Source: Gammaproteobacteria bacterium
Lineage (GTDB): Bacteria; Pseudomonadota; Gammaproteobacteria; GRL18
Direction: 5' to 3'
Assembly: GCA_030632625.1 (NCBI GenBank)
Contig: DAOVUK010000168.1
Location: forward strand, 1 to 6,924
Length of the DNA stretch: 6,924 nucleotides
Shown: piece by piece, positions 5,418 through 6,924 of the stretch
Layout of the letters: each line of letters opens with the position of its first letter
Position numbering within the stretch: position 1 is the stretch's first letter
Translations under genes and position numbers: made by a program
The notes under the pieces: model-generated
What the model saw: only the letters and a program-made list of their open reading frames with translations
Databases searched by the model: none
Told to the model about the DNA's origin: nothing

Positions 5418-6167
5418 ATGCACATTCTTGTTAGTAATGATGATGGTTATCTGGCTGAGGGGCTGAATTGTCTTGTTGAGTATTTAAGGCAAATTGCCCG
5501 TGTGACGGTGGTTGCCCCGCAAACTGATCGCAGTGGTGCTAGTAATTCATTAACGCTGGATAGACCCTTATTACCGGAAACGGCAGAGAATGGCTTTATT
5601 GCAATCAATGGTACGCCAACAGACTGCGTACATATTGCTATTACTGCACTTTTGAAAGATGATCCGCCCGATATTATTGTTTCTGGTATCAATCGCGGCC
5701 CGAATATGGGCGATGATATTCTTTATTCCGGTACGGTGGCTGCTGCTACGGAAGGACGCTTTCTCGGATTGCCATCTATTGCTGTCTCCTTAGGTAGTTT
5801 TGACGGCAATCATTTTGCTACAGCGGCACGTATTATTGTAAACATTGTGCAGAAATTACAAACCGAACCTCTGGCATCTGATATCATATTGAATATTAAT
5901 GTACCGGATATTGAATTTGACCAGCTGGAATCTATTCAGAGCACTCGTTTGGGCAAAAGACATAAGGCAGAACCGGCGGTGGCAGCCCTGGATCCCAGAA
6001 ATCGCAAAGTCTATTGGTTAGGACCGGTTGGTGATGAAGCAGATGCAGGGCCTGGAACTGATTTTTATGCACTGAATCATAATCAGGTATCAGTAACCCC
6101 GATAAAAATTGATTTAACCGACTATGAAACACAGGCGCGTCTCAATCAATGGTTGCAGACGCTTTGA
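5418..6167 (+). CDS. surE: 5'/3'-nucleotidase SurE
   Basis: SurE is a cytoplasmic, divalent-metal-dependent phosphatase that acts on nucleoside 5'- and 3'-monophosphates (and on polyphosphate and short RNA in E. coli) and supports stationary-phase survival. The 249 residues match the usual length of about 250. The metal site is visible: ILVSNDDG (3-10) with Asp8 and Asp9, the Ser in DRSGAS (Ser39) and the Asn in VSGINRGPN (Asn92). Other signatures are INGTPTDCVH (63-72), LYSGTVAAATEG (102-113) and the C-terminal VSVTPIKIDLT. ATG 5418 is the only sensible start because it opens directly into the active-site strand; its ribosome binding site is a weak A-rich AAAAAG. pcm follows after 96 bp, whereas in some relatives the two genes overlap or abut. 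Confidence 0.96.
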   Translation: MHILVSNDDGYLAEGLNCLVEYLRQIARVTVVAPQTDRSGASNSLTLDRPLLPETAENGFIAINGTPTDCVHIAITALLKDDPPDIIVSGINRGPNMGDDILYSGTVAAATEGRFLGLPSIAVSLGSFDGNHFATAARIIVNIVQKLQTEPLASDIILNINVPDIEFDQLESIQSTRLGKRHKAEPAVAALDPRNRKVYWLGPVGDEADAGPGTDFYALNHNQVSVTPIKIDLTDYETQARLNQWLQTL

Positions 6168-6174
6168 GTAGAAG

Positions 6175-6209
6175 GTTGTAAGTTGTAAGTTGTAAGTTGT
6201 AAGTTGTAA
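6175..6209. repeat. Tandem heptamer GTTGTAA x5
   Basis: Five perfect copies of GTTGTAA run from 6175 to 6209, followed by a partial GT, beginning 8 bp after the surE stop codon. The array lies within the surE-pcm gap, so changes in copy number would alter mRNA spacing and not a reading frame. The perfection of the copies suggests recent expansion by replication slippage. Confidence 0.95.
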
Positions 6210-6263
6210 GTCTAAATATAAAATAAGGATTAAGTTCTCTGTGAAAAAAAGAGTAAATTTTTT

Positions 6264-6924
6264 ATGAGCCTCTCCATAAAAGGGCTAGGGATGACGTCAC
6301 AACGAACCAGGGATCGGTTAATCAATATTCTCAGAGAGAATAATATCAAAAATGAAGATGTTTTAAGAGTCATGGCATCAACACCCAGACACTTGTTTGT
6401 GGATGAGGCACTGTCAACCAGAGCTTATGAAAATATCTCTCTGCCTATCGGTCATGGTCAGACCATTTCGCAACCCTATATGGTTGCGCGTATGACCGAA
6501 CTCTTGTTAGAAGGCGGTCAGGTTAAAAAAGTGCTTGAAGTGGGTACCGGCTCAGGATATCAAACGGCTATTTTGTCCAAACTTGTTTTCAGCGTATTTA
6601 GTGTGGAACGAATTAAACCTTTATTGGACAATGCCAAAGACAAATTTCGTCAATTAAAACTGAATAATGTCCTGACTCGTTATAGTGATGGCGGCTGGGG
6701 CTGGCCTGAAAAAGCACCCTATGATGCAATAATCGTTACTGCAGCACCTGAAACCCTGCCAATTTCATTACTGGAACAGCTCGTTGATGGCGGCAAGCTG
6801 ATCATTCCTATGGGACAAAAAGGGCAACAGGAACTACTGCTTTTTCAGAGGATAGGTAACAAGTTTCATAAAAAGACATTGGAAAAAGTCAGTTTCGTCC
6901 CCCTGCTTAAAGGTCGGGCACAAT
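6264..6924 (+). CDS. pcm: Protein-L-isoaspartate O-methyltransferase (3' end outside window)
   Basis: This enzyme uses S-adenosylmethionine to methylate L-isoaspartyl residues in damaged proteins, starting their repair. The frame runs open from 6264 to the right edge, giving 220 residues and ending in [12 protein letters not shown]. Pcm proteins normally stop right after this point, so only a residue or two and the stop codon are missing. Visible motifs are [10 protein letters not shown] (10-19), PRHLFVDEA (41-49), [13 protein letters not shown] (65-77), the SAM-binding [13 protein letters not shown] (90-102), VFSVERI (111-117) and [10 protein letters not shown] (153-162). The start is uncertain. 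ATG 6264 keeps the KGLGM lead-in seen in relatives, whereas ATG 6291 has the better ribosome binding site (AAGGG at 6280-6284, 6 bp away). The gene likely shares a transcript with surE, and nlpD and rpoS are the expected next genes by analogy. Confidence 0.94.
   Translation, partial: MSLSIKGLGMTSQRTRDRLINILRENNIKNEDVLRVMASTPRHLFVDEALSTRAYENISLPIGHGQTISQPYMVARMTELLLEGGQVKKVLEVGTGSGYQTAILSKLVFSVFSVERIKPLLDNAKDKFRQLKLNNVLTRYSDGGWGWPEKAPYDAIIVTAAPETLPISLLEQLVDGGKLIIPMGQKGQQELLLFQRIGNKFHKKTLEKVSFVPLLKGRAQ

Noticed and set aside
5447..5692. Minus-strand ORFs within surE, including 5932-6132
   Set aside because: They are shadows of the strongly conserved surE frame.
6175..6209. CRISPR-like array
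   Set aside because: The units are 7 bp, contiguous and without spacers, so this is a simple tandem repeat.
6241..6267. Eight-codon GTG-initiated ORF whose TGA overlaps the pcm ATG at 6264
   Set aside because: It has a GTG start, a distant ribosome binding site (AAGGA 11 bp away) and a Lys-rich sequence from an A-tract, so chance is the better explanation. The start of pcm itself is also uncertain.

Overview
The window reads as ordinary chromosome of a gammaproteobacterium with AT-leaning base composition. The best taxonomic clues are the adjacent surE-pcm pair, a RluB-type pseudouridine synthase with a basic tail, and a Pcm sequence with the TSQRTR start and the [11 protein letters not shown] and [11 protein letters not shown] blocks typical of that class. 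I see no insertion sequence, prophage, CRISPR array, tRNA or rRNA. I did not recognise a complete, previously undescribed biological system. The more unusual items are a small orphan protein and several pieces of intergenic structure.

Layout, left to right. (1) 1-783 (+): the C-terminal end of a Na+/phosphate cotransporter-like protein, one membrane helix followed by a PhoU-like helical domain, open at the left edge. (2) 892-1899 (+): rluB, behind a clear extended -10 promoter. (3) 1938-2384 (-): a 148-residue protein that looks like the N-terminal domain of Ycf46-type AAA+ ATPases without its ATPase part. Its 5' leader carries a 22-bp-period duplication that includes the ribosome binding site. 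(4) 2528-3451 (-): a diguanylate cyclase with a GAF-like sensor region, a GGEEF active site and an intact RxxD inhibitory site. (5) 3452-3685: a 234-bp divergent regulatory region, the largest non-coding stretch. It holds back-to-back -10 elements, a dyad between them, a possible sigma-54 site, two mutually exclusive hairpins and a 12-codon leader ORF overlapping the next start codon. (6) 3686-4726 (+): an exported protein with two tandem thioredoxin folds (CPYC and CSEC). (7) 4729-5268 (-): a Smr-domain protein of SmrA/YdaL type, convergent with the previous gene across only 2 bp. (8) 5418-6167 (+): surE. (9) 6168-6263: an intergenic stretch with five perfect heptamer repeats. (10) 6264-6924 (+): pcm, cut by the right edge within a few residues of its expected end.

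The genes do not form one pathway. surE and pcm belong to the conserved stationary-phase and repair neighbourhood that in many relatives continues to nlpD and rpoS, which would lie just beyond the right edge. The cyclase and the double thioredoxin protein share a divergent promoter region and could be co-regulated, but nothing in the sequence links their functions. Three intergenic regions carry tandem duplications with periods of 7, 8 and 22 bp, so slippage-type changes seem common between genes here.
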